Shown: positions 53,324 through 62,877 of the stretch, one piece after another
Position numbering within the stretch: position 1 is the first letter of the stretch
How the letters are laid out: each line of letters opens with the position of its first letter
Origin: Epilithonimonas sp. JDS
GTDB lineage: Bacteria; Bacteroidota; Bacteroidia; Flavobacteriales; Weeksellaceae
Direction: 5' to 3'
DNA length: 64,000 nt
Assembly: GCF_021261315.1 (NCBI RefSeq)
Contig: NZ_JAJSAX010000010.1
Span: 1-64,000, forward strand
The notes under the pieces: generated by a model
The model's input: the letters and a program-made list of their open reading frames with translations, nothing else
Databases searched by the model: none
What the model was told of the DNA's origin: nothing
Program-made: the position numbers and the translations under genes

Positions 53324-54535
53324 TTATTTTACGATACCATTTTTTAGACTTGGTTCAGAATTGCGAACAAAATCCAAAGTAGAATTGTTGGTGTCTTTGT
53401 AAAGGTTTTTACCGTTTGACATCGTTCCAAGTATTTTTCTTCTTACTGTTTTTCCATTGTATCCAGGAGATGCAGTTGTCCATCCTGCATCAATAGAAGG
53501 TGTGGTAACTATTTGAAGGAAGTCATTCTCACGGGTTGTGTTAAGTGCATCTACAATCCAAGTATTTGGGATTTTATAAACACTTCTATTCGTAACGCCT
53601 CCTGCTGAATTGGTGTAAGAATAATCGTATTTGTTTTGTGCCAAGAATGTCTCAGAAGTCTGTCCTTCCGGAAGTCTTGCCAACGCGTATCCTTGCTGAC
53701 TGGTTGTGTAGAGGAAAATCATATTGAAAGTCATTTGGGTGTAAGCGATGTTCATATTGGGAACACTTGGGTTGTCGACTTGGCCAAGGCTTGGGTTTGT
53801 TGAAGGAAACTCAAAATCGGCATTTGTCAAATTGAATCCATTAGAAGCAGTATGGTCGATCGCATTATCTGCGACAACGATGAAACTTCCTGGCTGCACC
53901 GGATGCTCTTTGCCTGTTCCCGGGACAATCATTACCGCACTGATAGGGAAAGCCTGATCAACAATGTTCGGTGTTACCGTCCTAGCTACAGTTGTGAAAA
54001 ATTCTGAAGTTGCAATCATCAAGCGGTCTGCATAAAGCACGTCATTTGTATTGTTGGTAATTTTGAAGTAACGGGAATTGTTGTAATTTTTACCGTCGTT
54101 GGTTTTGACGCCTGCAAAGAACACTTCTTCTATAATAAAGTCTTTGTTGAATTGTTTGATGATCAAAGGCAAAGATAAATTCACCACACCCGTATTAACA
54201 TCTTTTTGAGCAGTTGCACCTACTTGTACTTCCTCGTTGTCTTTGGTTACAACAGTTCCATTAGCTACGATTTTATAAGACCCATAAGGTAGTTCAAACG
54301 AATAGGCACTTGCATTTTCCAATGTTTTTTTTGTGATGGCTCCGGAATTGGTTTCAAGGATTTCAAGTTCAATTGTTTTGAAAGTGGCAATATTGTCGCC
54401 TGCCAAAGTTACAGTAAGAACACTTTTGTTAGAAACTTCTGTCCCAAAGTCATCATCGTCGCCAGAGCAAGAAACTATTAATGTAGTAGAAGCTAGGACG
54501 GCCATAAAACCGATTGCTAAAAATCTTTTTTTCAT
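53324..54535 (-). CDS. DUF4876 surface lipoprotein
   Basis: A 403-residue lipoprotein: hydrophobic leader, lipobox IVSC with the lipidated cysteine near residue 23, followed by SGDDDDFGTE. Such an acidic stretch next to the cysteine acts as an export signal to the cell surface in Flavobacteria (LES type). A carboxypeptidase-like or Ig-like start is followed by VDQAFPISAVMIVPGTGKEHPVQPG and DAGWTTASPG. I recognise the family as DUF4876. As surface lipoprotein beside a TonB receptor it probably captures the ligand. Confidence 0.78.
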   Translation of the reverse strand: MKKRFLAIGFMAVLASTTLIVSCSGDDDDFGTEVSNKSVLTVTLAGDNIATFKTIELEILETNSGAITKKTLENASAYSFELPYGSYKIVANGTVVTKDNEEVQVGATAQKDVNTGVVNLSLPLIIKQFNKDFIIEEVFFAGVKTNDGKNYNNSRYFKITNNTNDVLYADRLMIATSEFFTTVARTVTPNIVDQAFPISAVMIVPGTGKEHPVQPGSFIVVADNAIDHTASNGFNLTNADFEFPSTNPSLGQVDNPSVPNMNIAYTQMTFNMIFLYTTSQQGYALARLPEGQTSETFLAQNKYDYSYTNSAGGVTNRSVYKIPNTWIVDALNTTRENDFLQIVTTPSIDAGWTTASPGYNGKTVRRKILGTMSNGKNLYKDTNNSTLDFVRNSEPSLKNGIVK

Positions 54536-54548
54536 AATATATTAAATT

Positions 54549-57308
54549 TTAAAAGTTATAATTAAGTTCCATTCCGAAGTACGGTTCGTTCCCATCCTTT
54601 CTGATGATTTTTGTTCCCAGGAAATAGTATGGATGTTCGTAACTGAATAGTCTGTTTACAAACATTGACGTTTTAAGACCTTTGTAAATAATCTTTGTTA
54701 CTTTGAAATTCGCCCGGATTGTATAGGTATATCTCCTCGCAAGATTATCAGTGGTAGAAACATTTCTCACAAGCCATTGTTTATAAGTGTCAGTCCTGTC
54801 TGCGTCTGTAAAAGGATGTGTCATTCCGTCCAGATCAATATAAGAAATTGGTTCTGGTATTCTTTGATCATATTTCTGATAATTGTACAGAGAACCTTGT
54901 ATTGAAGTGGAAACTATTAATCCTAAATTTGGAAGGTAAGTATCAACTATTAAATTATAGTTGAGGTTTTCATTCACATATCCAGTAGCATTTTTGTAAA
55001 TTCCGTAATATGGGTAAGAGCTTCCTGCTAATGAAATATCAGGGCGCTCCAAAACAGGAACCGTATTTCTGTATTGTGTTTTGAACCAGGCTCCAGATAA
55101 ATTAAATTTGGTATTGATGCCTTTGATCCTCGGGGAAGCGTAGCCAAATTCGATCCCATCTTTAAGCGTGGCACTTCCGTTTTCTGTGATACTGTAATCA
55201 CCAAATTCTCGGATGGTTTCATATGGGACATTACTCAAATCAGGTCCGTTTTCTCCCCATTGTGACAGGTCGATATAAGCTGTGTTGTATTTCTTATAAG
55301 AATGAACTGGGTTTTGTGCTGTGCTTCGGAATCCGTTTTTAAGGTCTTCTTTGTAATAGGTGATGAAGAAGTCGTGACCTTTGTAACTTAGATCCAAACG
55401 CATCTCTTTCTTGATGTTCTTTGCAGCAGTTAAGTTTTTATTTTCACGGTTCTGGACATAAGTCATAAAGTTGACGTATCGATAGTTTTCGTCATTATGG
55501 TAATAATTCACCTGAGCATAATCCGAAAATTTCTGATTGGGATATAACATTAACAAAGTCGGTTGCTTGTACAGGATTCCGTAGCCTAGTGTTACATCTA
55601 TTTTCAAGGGATTGTCATTAATGAAAATATGTGGTAGGTTGTATTGGAAGTTAGCTCTGGGCTCTGCGAATATCTTATTGCTGATAGCATAGGAATTATC
55701 GATTCCCAGAAGTTTGGAAACCCGAAGACCTGTATACAAAGAAAACTTGTGCTGATTGAGCTTGTAAGACATTTGGTTACCTGCAAAGACAGCCAGATTC
55801 TGCCACGCAGGAATGTCATCAAATGCCCTCGGTCTTGCTCCAATAACTGCTGACGGAGGAGTGGACAAATCCCATTGTTGCCCTTTCCCGAAGTTCTTGG
55901 AATACTTCCAATCAATCCCTATTTCATAGTCATTATTAAGTTGACCAATTTTATGGGAGCCTGTAGCCTGGGAAAAAATGGAAAGATCCAAAGGTTTTCC
56001 GTCCGTAGATGATTCTGCGATGTAACGGGTACTAGGGTAAATCCCAATATTTTCTCCGGCCGTACTCGTCAAAGAAAGAGATCTCGGTCCGGATAGCTGT
56101 ACCAATTTAACTTGTTCTATGCGCTCGAACCCTTGTCGGATCGCCGTATTCAAAACCAGTTTGTCGAAAATCGCGTTAGCATTAAGTTTGTAGATGAAGT
56201 TATTGGTAAAGCTGACACGCTGGTTGGAGTTTGTATAAGAATCTGTCAAGGCATAACCTGTATCAGGGTCATACTTCTTTTTATCGATGTTGTTGGAGAA
56301 ATCGATATTCGAACGCCATTCTAGCGGTCTTTGCCAAAGATTTGTTTTTAATTTGGAGCGTAATGATGCCGTAATCCGCTGATAGTTTTCAAATTCATCA
56401 GTTGGATTTTGCTTGAAATCCAAATAGTCTATATTGGCATTGATACTCCAGTTTTTATTAATAAGAAAACCTTTCCCGACATAATATTGTTTGCTGAAAC
56501 CATCTGCCTTAAATCTTGCTTCCAAAGGCGAATACCCAATTTTTCTCTCGATTTTGATGACCCCTGAAGTCAAATCTCCGTAAGCAGCAGAAGGGATTCC
56601 CCTTATAACCTCTACTTTTTCAATATCATTGGTGGATATCGTCCGCATATCGACACCAGTGGATGACGTTGCTCTGTTGCGGACAGCATATCCCATTTGC
56701 GCATTGTCAACAGATGTTTGCAAGTTGGCATTGGTATTCCAGACATTGTCATCTATCATAAACTGGACACCAAGCGATGTAGTGTTGTATGCTGTATTGC
56801 TGGTGGCTGTGATTGGTCCTCTGTTTTCTCGTAAAGTCACCTCATTGGTTACACTCAAGTTGGGATCCTTGGACAATCCACCGGGAAGTAATTCCATTAG
56901 ATCTGCAAAACTCGAAGGTTGCAAATGTTGCATTGCCTGTCTGTTGATGACAGATTTGCTGGTCAAGCCTTTACCTTCCTTGGCAGTAATAATAACTTCT
57001 GCAATTTTTGTCACTTTTTTTAACTCTATCGTGTGCGTTTGCTGACTTTCAACGTTCAGATGAAATTCTTTTTCATCGTAACCATCGCGCGATATGAGTA
57101 TGATGTGTCTTCCTATTGAAAGATTTAGAACGGCAATCCCATCCTTATTGGTAAGTACGGCTTGTTCTTGGTTCTGTTTTACTGTTGCATTCACCAATGG
57201 TTCTTTCAAATCATTGAGAACTTGAATTGTAATAGGAAAACTTTCGGATTGTGCTTTTACATTGATGCACACAAAACTCAATAGACAAAGACAGAAGTAT
57301 TTAAACAC
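54549..57308 (-). CDS. TonB-dependent receptor with carboxypeptidase-like N-terminal domain
   Basis: A 919-residue outer membrane receptor with a GTG start. Signal peptide ends near KAQ (residue 19). Residues 24-105 form a carboxypeptidase regulatory-like domain (DLKEPLVNATVKQNQEQAVL), then the plug with ASFADLMELLPGG near 130-142 and VEVIRGIPSAAYGDLTSGVI near 232-251, then the barrel ending ELNYNF. It is the first gene of the operon and lies behind a Fur-like palindrome, which suggests iron control and import of an iron compound such as heme or a siderophore. Confidence 0.92.
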   Translation of the reverse strand: MFKYFCLCLLSFVCINVKAQSESFPITIQVLNDLKEPLVNATVKQNQEQAVLTNKDGIAVLNLSIGRHIILISRDGYDEKEFHLNVESQQTHTIELKKVTKIAEVIITAKEGKGLTSKSVINRQAMQHLQPSSFADLMELLPGGLSKDPNLSVTNEVTLRENRGPITATSNTAYNTTSLGVQFMIDDNVWNTNANLQTSVDNAQMGYAVRNRATSSTGVDMRTISTNDIEKVEVIRGIPSAAYGDLTSGVIKIERKIGYSPLEARFKADGFSKQYYVGKGFLINKNWSINANIDYLDFKQNPTDEFENYQRITASLRSKLKTNLWQRPLEWRSNIDFSNNIDKKKYDPDTGYALTDSYTNSNQRVSFTNNFIYKLNANAIFDKLVLNTAIRQGFERIEQVKLVQLSGPRSLSLTSTAGENIGIYPSTRYIAESSTDGKPLDLSIFSQATGSHKIGQLNNDYEIGIDWKYSKNFGKGQQWDLSTPPSAVIGARPRAFDDIPAWQNLAVFAGNQMSYKLNQHKFSLYTGLRVSKLLGIDNSYAISNKIFAEPRANFQYNLPHIFINDNPLKIDVTLGYGILYKQPTLLMLYPNQKFSDYAQVNYYHNDENYRYVNFMTYVQNRENKNLTAAKNIKKEMRLDLSYKGHDFFITYYKEDLKNGFRSTAQNPVHSYKKYNTAYIDLSQWGENGPDLSNVPYETIREFGDYSITENGSATLKDGIEFGYASPRIKGINTKFNLSGAWFKTQYRNTVPVLERPDISLAGSSYPYYGIYKNATGYVNENLNYNLIVDTYLPNLGLIVSTSIQGSLYNYQKYDQRIPEPISYIDLDGMTHPFTDADRTDTYKQWLVRNVSTTDNLARRYTYTIRANFKVTKIIYKGLKTSMFVNRLFSYEHPYYFLGTKIIRKDGNEPYFGMELNYNF

Positions 57309-57719
57309 ACCAGTTATTTAAAATAAGGGTGCAAAAGTATAGATTAGATTAAGCTAATCCAATTTTTATTTAGACTTATTTAAAATAATAAGTATGATTT
57401 TTGTCTTGTTTGGATAAAGATCTAACAGGTATGAGTAAAAAAGTTACCTTGATATGGTCAGGAGAAATAAGAGCCTTTCTATTTTATCAGTAAAGAGAAT
57501 AGTAGGATCTTAGACATAAACTTGCCTTAAAAGTGACAGGCAGAATCCTATGATCGGCGGTTGTATCAATTACTCTTTTCGGAGCGAGGTGTAATTTTAT
57601 AATTAGTGAAAAAATATTCTGAGGCACCAATTATTAAAATAAAGTTAAATCTATATGCAAGTGAGATCTGGCAGAATATTGTTTGTATTTTTATATCAAT
57701 GATGCAGAAAATAATTAAA
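57309..57719. other. Intergenic region with iron-responsive promoter
   Basis: AT-rich, divergent to the HAD gene. It holds the promoter and palindrome at 57332-57388. An in-frame GTG at 57606 could extend the HAD gene, but I consider it unlikely. Confidence 0.5.
57332..57388 (-). promoter_or_regulatory. Promoter with Fur-like palindrome for the TonB receptor operon
   Basis: Minus-strand -7 box TACTTTTG (57332-57339) with a TTG near 57360-57362. Upstream, TTATTTAGA-N4-TTTAAAATAA (57366-57388) is an imperfect palindrome like the Fur boxes of Bacteroidota. Confidence 0.6.
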
Positions 57720-58547
57720 ATGACCTTTTTGAAAAATCCCAAAATAAAAGCCGTCTTCTTTGACGTAGATGGAACACTATTCAGTTTTAAAACAAAATCA
57801 ATTCCGGAATCGACTAGGAAAGCTCTAAAGAAGCTTCGGGAGAATGGAATCAAGGTTATCGTTGCAACCGGTCGGTCAGTCAACGATCTTAATCATATTA
57901 GACATATTGAGTTTGATGGTTTTCTTACGTTCAATGGTGGGCATTGTACGACAATTGACGGTCAAGTGATGTTCAGAAAAGTAATCAGCCCTGATGATAT
58001 CAGAAATCTGATAGATTACTCGGAAAGATCTGAGGTGAGCTTTTCCTTGATGTACGATGATAAAGTAAGAATCAGTCACGAAAGTCCAAAGGTCCTTGAA
58101 CTGTATCGTCACGTTGATATTCCTGTGCCGCCTTTATTTGATAAAGAAGATGCTGATATTGAAAATGTTCTGCAGGTCAACGTCTTTATTGATCCTGAAC
58201 ATGATGATTCCTTTATGCAGGAGGTCATGCCAAATTCACTGTCTTCAAGATGGACACCGTTATTTGCGGATGTCAATCCCGAAGGCGTAAGCAAACAGGG
58301 AGGTGTTGAATATTTTTGTAAATATTATAATATCGATATCTCTGAAACAATGGCTTTTGGTGATGGCGGAAATGATATTTCTATGCTGAAGTCCGTAAAG
58401 GTAGGCGTTGCCATGGGGAATGCCGGAGATAATGTCAAGGAAATTGCCGACTATATCACGGAAGATGTCGATAATCGCGGAATAGAAAAAGCATTGATGC
58501 ATTTTGGGTTGTTAGATGAAACTTCGGCAGATGTTAAGCATGAGTAA
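57720..58547 (+). CDS. Cof-type HAD-IIB family phosphatase
   Basis: A 275-residue protein from the ATG at 57720, the usual length of the family; earlier in-frame starts (57606, 57699, 57702) add an unconserved extension. Motif I is VFFDVDGTLF near 14-23, motif II ATGRS near 50-54, and motif IV FGDGGNDISML near 220-230. It dephosphorylates sugar phosphates or similar metabolites in the cytoplasm. No neighbour hints at its substrate. Confidence 0.9.
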   Translation: MTFLKNPKIKAVFFDVDGTLFSFKTKSIPESTRKALKKLRENGIKVIVATGRSVNDLNHIRHIEFDGFLTFNGGHCTTIDGQVMFRKVISPDDIRNLIDYSERSEVSFSLMYDDKVRISHESPKVLELYRHVDIPVPPLFDKEDADIENVLQVNVFIDPEHDDSFMQEVMPNSLSSRWTPLFADVNPEGVSKQGGVEYFCKYYNIDISETMAFGDGGNDISMLKSVKVGVAMGNAGDNVKEIADYITEDVDNRGIEKALMHFGLLDETSADVKHE

Positions 58548-58802
58548 TTCTTTTTTTGAATGATCTCATAAATTGCATGTTACATATGTGCTTTAATCCT
58601 TCACTATTTTTGTCGTGATTTCTCCATTCCAATTTTTTAATTATACGGTATACAGTTTTTTTGAAGTTTGACCATTTGATAGATATTACGGTTCCAAATA
58701 TATCTGATGTAATATTTTTCCTGATGATTAAATTCTATGTTGAAAACAGTTTCAGAGAAAAAGTATTTTCATTTAAGGGGTCAGATATAAAGCGATAACG
58801 TT

Positions 58803-59363
58803 TTATATATCTTCCAGATTTTGTTTCCTTCTCTCACCAAATTGTTTATAAAAAGAAGGGCTAAATCCTGTTATTTTTTTAAATTGATTGGAAAAGTGTG
58901 CTACACTGCTGTAATTCAATTTGTATGATATTTCAGTTAAATTCATCTCATTGTAAAGTATCAGTTCCTTGGCTCTCTCGATCTTATGGATAATAATAAA
59001 ACGCTGAATTGTGATTCCCTTAACTTCTGAAAATGTATTAGCAAGATAAGTATAATTATACCCTAATTTTTCGCTGATATATTCTGAATGATTTTTTGAT
59101 GGCTGCTCATCTGAGTAATGTATCATCTGGATAACAACAATCTTTATTTTTTCAATTAGAATGCTTTTTTTGTCGTCCAAGAGCTGCAATCCTGACTTCT
59201 TGAGGATTTCCGCTAATTCCCTTCTTTTATTTTCACCTGTTCTGGATAATGTTTCCACAAGCACCAGGTCTACACGTAAATATTGTATTTTCAAAGTATC
59301 GAGTGCGTTCTCTACAATAAGCTTACAGCGCATACTTACCATATGTTTAATATATAATTTCAT
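58803..59363 (-). CDS. AraC-family regulator with HMA-like N-terminus
   Basis: A 186-residue regulator. Residues 1-80 (MKLYIKHMVSMRCKLIVENAL) look like a heavy-metal-associated or ACT-like fold; related proteins carry a CxxC pair here, but this one has Ser-x-x-Cys. Residues about 90-186 are the two AraC helix-turn-helix units (YISEKLGYNYTYLANTFSE and EISYKLNYSSVAHFSNQFKKITGFSPSFYK). It is not adjacent to any listed operon. It is the only AraC protein in the window and so a weak candidate for the three shared promoters at 3.1-10.9 kb. Confidence 0.85.
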   Translation of the reverse strand: MKLYIKHMVSMRCKLIVENALDTLKIQYLRVDLVLVETLSRTGENKRRELAEILKKSGLQLLDDKKSILIEKIKIVVIQMIHYSDEQPSKNHSEYISEKLGYNYTYLANTFSEVKGITIQRFIIIHKIERAKELILYNEMNLTEISYKLNYSSVAHFSNQFKKITGFSPSFYKQFGERRKQNLEDI

Positions 59364-60558
59364 ATCTCTCTCTGCAAAAAGGCATTGGATAATTACACAT
59401 TTGATCTTAATAAATTCTGATCGTACTATGGCTAATCCAAAAGTGTTTTTTGTTCTAGAATCGCTGTAACTAATTAATACCTATAAAATTTTTAAGTTGT
59501 AATTTACGCATGTTGCACAGCTTACCTGTTACAAAAGAATTAATTTAACTTACACTAATCACACATTAGTTGTGATTTTTTTTCAAAAAAAGTGTGATAA
59601 TTGCAAGTATTAATTAAAGATTTACAACATAGAAATTTAAAAAAAAACCGAAATTTGCTGCAATGATTTTCGATTAGTTATTGATTGTTAAATAATTAGA
59701 AATCTATATGATTTTACAAATGCAGGCGATGAAAAAACTGTTCTAATTATCATTACAATTGAAATTATTTAGAAATTCAGAAGTACCTTTATAGTGCTTT
59801 TAACAAATATGGTAGGCTAATATTTAGTCTGCCGATTTGTTAGAAGATAACTGTTGAGTTCACGGTATCTATACGAAGAATACCAACACACTAATTCTTT
59901 TTATTCTTGGAATAATATTTTTATCACTGTACATCAATTCCGCCCTCTTAATATTTTTTGAGACGTTTCTGTTTTAAGATAGATTTGGATGTGCTGCCTT
60001 TAATATATTTAATCCTATTCAATCCCATCTCATATATTTATATCGCCTTTGTTTTGTCCTGACGTATCCAATATCCTGGATTCGTGATCTAAGGCATCTT
60101 CATTGTCGTTATGATGGTAGCCGTCGGAAAATGACAAACCTATTCGATGATTCCAAATAGAGAGAAATAGCATCTTTCTTGACAAGTATTTTTTTCTAAA
60201 CTGTCAGAAAAAATGGGTCATGTCAAAATATTGCTCTGCCGCACAAATCAAGGTTTCAATGAAAATTCATCTCTTAACTGGGATTTATATTATTTTAATC
60301 ATATATGCTATCATTCTAGCCTGATTTGAAGCAGAGAGCTATTATAAATAGCTCCATTATAGAGTTTTATAAATACGTTATATTATCTTATCAAATTTAT
60401 GATCTAAATCATAATGTTATCAAAATAACTATATTTCGATCATAAATTTAGAAATAAGAGTTTTTTCTTGTATTATTAATACTAATTACGTTAAATATTA
60501 TGAATTTATTAATTGAGGTCTGATATTTGTAAAAGTGACCATAAATAAATCATAACGT
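59364..60558. other. Long AT-rich region without a gene
   Basis: About 1.2 kb with no credible gene. A short hydrophobic frame without a start codon near 59890-59970 may be a remnant of a membrane protein. A palindromic box at 60399-60412 lies 147 nt upstream of the next gene. Confidence 0.55.
60399..60412. promoter_or_regulatory. FNR-type box ATGAT-N4-ATCAT, copy 3
   Basis: ATGATctaaATCAT, identical in form to the boxes at 24163 and 26067, upstream of the secreted sugar dehydrogenase-like gene at 60559. Confidence 0.6.
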
Positions 60559-61737
60559 ATGAGAAATAGAACTATTATTAAAATCATTCCGGTTGTCAGC
60601 GCTTTTATATTTTCTAATATATCAGCTCAGCGGGGAGTTCCTCCAAAAGACGTAACCACAATTACGCATTCTACAAATTATGCCCAACATCTGGATTTCC
60701 TTCCAGAGATGGTCAATCTTTTAAAAGTACCTGACGGATGGAAAGTTTCAATTGCGGCATCAGGTCTTGGAAAACCCAGGATGTTATATTACACACCTAA
60801 CGGAAATCTCTACATCACCAGACGTGACACCGGAGATGTCCTTCTTCTGAAAGACCCAAATGGTGACGGTAAATTTGAAGAAGTTAAAACCGTTGCTTCC
60901 GACTTCAAAGGGGTTCACGGCATCACAATGAAAGACGGGAGGCTTTATTTGTGCAACAATAATGAATTGCGAAGATACAAAGTGAATCAGGATGGGACAT
61001 TAGGTGATAAAGAAATGCTCTTCAAAGATATGCCGAGTGCAGGACAACATCCTAACAGAACTATGGATTTTGGACCCGATGGTAAACTTTACATTTCAAT
61101 CGGATCGCTATGTAATGATTGTAAGGAATCTGATAGAGAGGCAGCAACTTTGGTGCAAGTCGATCCCATAACTTGGAAACGTACTATTTTTGCATCAGGA
61201 CTTAGAAACACAATTGGATTTGGCTGGAGTCCTGTCAACGGCGAATTGTGGGGCGTTGACAATGGTGGTGATGCAAAAGGTGATGACTGGCCGCCTGAAG
61301 AACTAAACAATATCAAAGAAGGAAAAAATTACGGCTTTCCGTTTGCTTACGCAAAGAAAGAAGTCGATATATCCCGTGAAGATCCTGCCGGGAACAGCAA
61401 AGAAAAATGGGTAGAAACTACAGAACCTTCAGTTATGGAGTTTCAGGCGCATATGGCACCCATCGGATTTCAGTTTTTTCCCGCTGGTTCGCCATTCAGT
61501 GGTGATGCGCTTGTCAACTGGCACGGATCCTGGAACCGAAGTAAATCTGTAGGTTTCAAAGTGCAAAAGATCAAATTTTCAAATGGTCAGCCGGTGGCAG
61601 CAGAAGATTTTTTGACTGGTTTTCTTCAGGGCAAAACAAGATTTGGGAGACCTGCTGGTCTTGCTATAACTCCGACTGGAACAGTGTTTATTTCGGATGA
61701 TGCAAACGGTGTTCTTTATAGTATTAAACAAAAATAA
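60559..61737 (+). CDS. Secreted sorbosone/glucose dehydrogenase-like beta-propeller (PQQ type)
   Basis: A 392-residue protein with a signal peptide ending near ISAQ (residues 21-24). KVSIAASGLGKPRMLYY, GLRNTIGFGWSP and WHGSWNRSKSVGFKV fit the GSDH family of six-bladed propellers, which use PQQ to oxidise sugars. PQQ synthesis genes are not in the window, so activity depends on cofactor from elsewhere. It lies 5 nt before a second propeller gene, so the two are probably cotranscribed. Confidence 0.88.
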   Translation: MRNRTIIKIIPVVSAFIFSNISAQRGVPPKDVTTITHSTNYAQHLDFLPEMVNLLKVPDGWKVSIAASGLGKPRMLYYTPNGNLYITRRDTGDVLLLKDPNGDGKFEEVKTVASDFKGVHGITMKDGRLYLCNNNELRRYKVNQDGTLGDKEMLFKDMPSAGQHPNRTMDFGPDGKLYISIGSLCNDCKESDREAATLVQVDPITWKRTIFASGLRNTIGFGWSPVNGELWGVDNGGDAKGDDWPPEELNNIKEGKNYGFPFAYAKKEVDISREDPAGNSKEKWVETTEPSVMEFQAHMAPIGFQFFPAGSPFSGDALVNWHGSWNRSKSVGFKVQKIKFSNGQPVAAEDFLTGFLQGKTRFGRPAGLAITPTGTVFISDDANGVLYSIKQK

Positions 61738-61742
61738 TAATT

Positions 61743-62708
61743 ATGAAAAAAATATTAATCTGTGTCCTTTTTACAGGCTGTACGGCCGCAATTCCGGATC
61801 AGCCAACTGCAAGAATAGAATTTAATGCACCCGAAACTTACCCTGAAGGAATTGCTTACGACAGTATTTCAGATGTTTACTTTGTTTCTTCAGCTAGGCT
61901 TGGTAATATTGGTAAGGTAACCACAGCTGGCATTTACAGCACAGTAATTACTGATCCTACCTTCAAATCTAGTTATGGTGTTAAGATACATCCTGATGGG
62001 AAACGTGTTTTTGCCTGCGTAGGTGATGCGAATTACAGCAAATTCAGCACGCCTGAAACTAAGAAAAAAATGGCCCGCCTTGTCGGTATCGATATGGCTA
62101 CAGGGAAAAAAACAGATGATATAAATCTGGCACACCTAGTTCCCGGGAATCATTTCCCAAACGACCTCACTTTTGACGGTCAACAGAACGCATACATAAC
62201 AGACAGTTTTGCTAATGTCATTTATAAAGTAACTCCAGGTGGAAAGGCATCAGTTTTCACAGATAGTTCTATGTTTAAAACAGAAGGTGTTGGTCTCAAT
62301 GGGATCGTTTATCATCCATCCGGATATCTGCTTACAATCAGTGGTGCAACCGGAACTATATATAAAATAGACCTCAATACACCGAAAAATGTCACAAAAG
62401 TGATGACCGACCAATTTTTTATGAATGGTGACGGACTGCTGCTTACCAGTAATAATAAACTTGTGGTGGTACAAAATGGAGGAAGCGATAAAATATATGA
62501 ACTGACTTCGATGGACAACTGGTCATCAGCAAAATTATCTGCATCAACGTTAGGAGCAGACCGTTTTACTTATCCCTCAACCGCTACAAAAGCAAAAGAT
62601 AAGGTTTGGATAATGAATGCCAAGTTTTCAGAACTCACAGACAGCACAAATGTTCCTTCTAAAAAATTTGCGATACAGCATGCGAGGTTGATGCCGTTAC
62701 CGAAATAA
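61743..62708 (+). CDS. SMP-30/gluconolactonase-like propeller lipoprotein
   Basis: A 321-residue protein. A short leader ends in LFTGC, a near-lipobox, so it is a probable lipoprotein. The rest shows repeating propeller blades (ETYPEGIAYDSISDVYFVSSARLG, NHFPNDLTFDGQQNAYITDSFANVIYKV, YHPSGYLLTISGATGTIYKID) with the metal-site style of SMP-30 lactonases. As partner of the sugar dehydrogenase 5 nt upstream it may open the lactone product. Catalytic residues are not all assignable. Confidence 0.78.
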   Translation: MKKILICVLFTGCTAAIPDQPTARIEFNAPETYPEGIAYDSISDVYFVSSARLGNIGKVTTAGIYSTVITDPTFKSSYGVKIHPDGKRVFACVGDANYSKFSTPETKKKMARLVGIDMATGKKTDDINLAHLVPGNHFPNDLTFDGQQNAYITDSFANVIYKVTPGGKASVFTDSSMFKTEGVGLNGIVYHPSGYLLTISGATGTIYKIDLNTPKNVTKVMTDQFFMNGDGLLLTSNNKLVVVQNGGSDKIYELTSMDNWSSAKLSASTLGADRFTYPSTATKAKDKVWIMNAKFSELTDSTNVPSKKFAIQHARLMPLPK

Positions 62709-62877
62709 TTACAAAACAATATCAGATTTGCTGGATTTTTATTTATCATACCCCCATATAAATATACAGGAAAGAATACATTTTTAGATGGTGTGCTAAT
62801 TCATATGTATTTCTAGGCTTAGTTTTTGTAAAGAGAACAATATCAATCACTAACCAATTAAAAAAAATATTATTATT

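Noticed and set aside
56629-57045. 138-residue frame opposite the TonB receptor plug
   Set aside because: It is antisense to well-supported plug-domain coding sequence.
59161-59469. 102-residue frame opposite the AraC gene
   Set aside because: It is a shadow of the AraC coding sequence and its leader, without its own motifs.
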